A stretch of 24,772 nucleotides of DNA from an uncultured Clostridia bacterium (GTDB taxonomy: Bacteria > Bacillota > Clostridia > TANB77 > CAG-508): contig CAKPKG010000020.1 in the NCBI GenBank assembly GCA_934167165.1, forward strand, positions 1 to 24,772, given 5' to 3'. The position numbers were made by a program, and so were the translations under genes. Under the pieces are notes generated by a model. It was not told the DNA's origin and did not search any database. It saw only the letters and a program-made list of their open reading frames with translations. Positions 24,732 through 24,772 of the stretch are shown in pieces. Each line of letters starts with the position of its first letter. Position 1 is the stretch's first letter.

Positions 24732-24772
24732 CAAAACAGTAGATGAAGTAGAATCTACATTAAAAACAAATG
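24712..24772 (+). CDS. P-type cation-transporting ATPase (5' end only)
   Basis: Only 20 codons are in the window. The product begins MATNWFNKTVDEVESTL, which resembles the N-terminus of bacterial calcium/manganese P-type ATPases (W[YF]NK[ST]VEEVxxxL). GGAGG at 24701-24705 sets the ATG at 24712. It overlaps the nucleotidase end, so it is in the riboswitch-controlled operon. The riboswitch class supports manganese (or calcium) export. Confidence is limited by length. Confidence 0.7.
   Translation, partial: MATNWFNKTVDEVESTLKTN

Overview
The window is AT-rich, with strong AGGAGG-type ribosome binding sites, textbook sigma-A promoters and a Firmicutes gene set: fhs, a SleB-type cortex hydrolase, yqeG, a type 4 prepilin peptidase, an M24 peptidase, efp, tmRNA and a yybP-ykoY riboswitch. 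It most resembles an uncultured gut-type member of the Clostridia. That placement is an inference from gene content and base composition.

The outstanding observation concerns the codon CGG. In this window CGG falls in frame seven times, in six genes on both strands, in chromosomal and mobile-element genes alike. In all seven cases the gene stays open and family-like only if one base is skipped, so that C-GGA or C-GGT is read as a single glycine. The sites are: sleB-like 2016, yqeG 3227, M23 peptidase 9748 (minus strand), rep-like 16227, integrase 19361 and 19410, and ATP-grasp 21075. Each restores a family hallmark: the PG-binding DGIAG motif joined to the hydrolase domain, YqeG DVLGGNR, M23 GPHLHF, the integrase GH box and the tyrosine nucleophile. 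About 29 out-of-frame CGG trinucleotides in the same genes cause no disruption, I found no in-frame CGG that reads as arginine, and I found no other frameshifts. This fits systematic +1 frameshifting or four-base decoding (CGGN = Gly), not scattered pseudogenes.

Layout. 1-5280: fhs, sleB-like, a palindromic repeat block, yqeG, prepilin peptidase and M24 peptidase. 5350-9706: a large unrecognised gene (768 aa) and a possible aldehyde-dehydrogenase-like gene placed before efp, then a zinc-ribbon gene. 9670-10264: a convergent M23 peptidase. 10447-19713: an integrative element of about 9.2 kb in tRNA-Trp. It is bounded by 44-bp direct repeats and carries an XRE repressor, membrane/exported cargo genes, a zinc-finger protein, a Rep-like protein, small ORFs, an excisionase and a tyrosine integrase. 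19670-20335: tRNA-Trp and tmRNA. 20391-23709: three tandem ATP-grasp genes. 23725-24772: a manganese-type riboswitch, a UMPH-1-like HAD nucleotidase and the start of a P-type cation ATPase that runs off the end.

Most chromosomal genes are housekeeping. The element has its own recurring ribosome-binding motif (AAAGGTGGTGA) and repeated promoters, yet its genes use the same CGG shift as the host. It is therefore adapted to the host's decoding.
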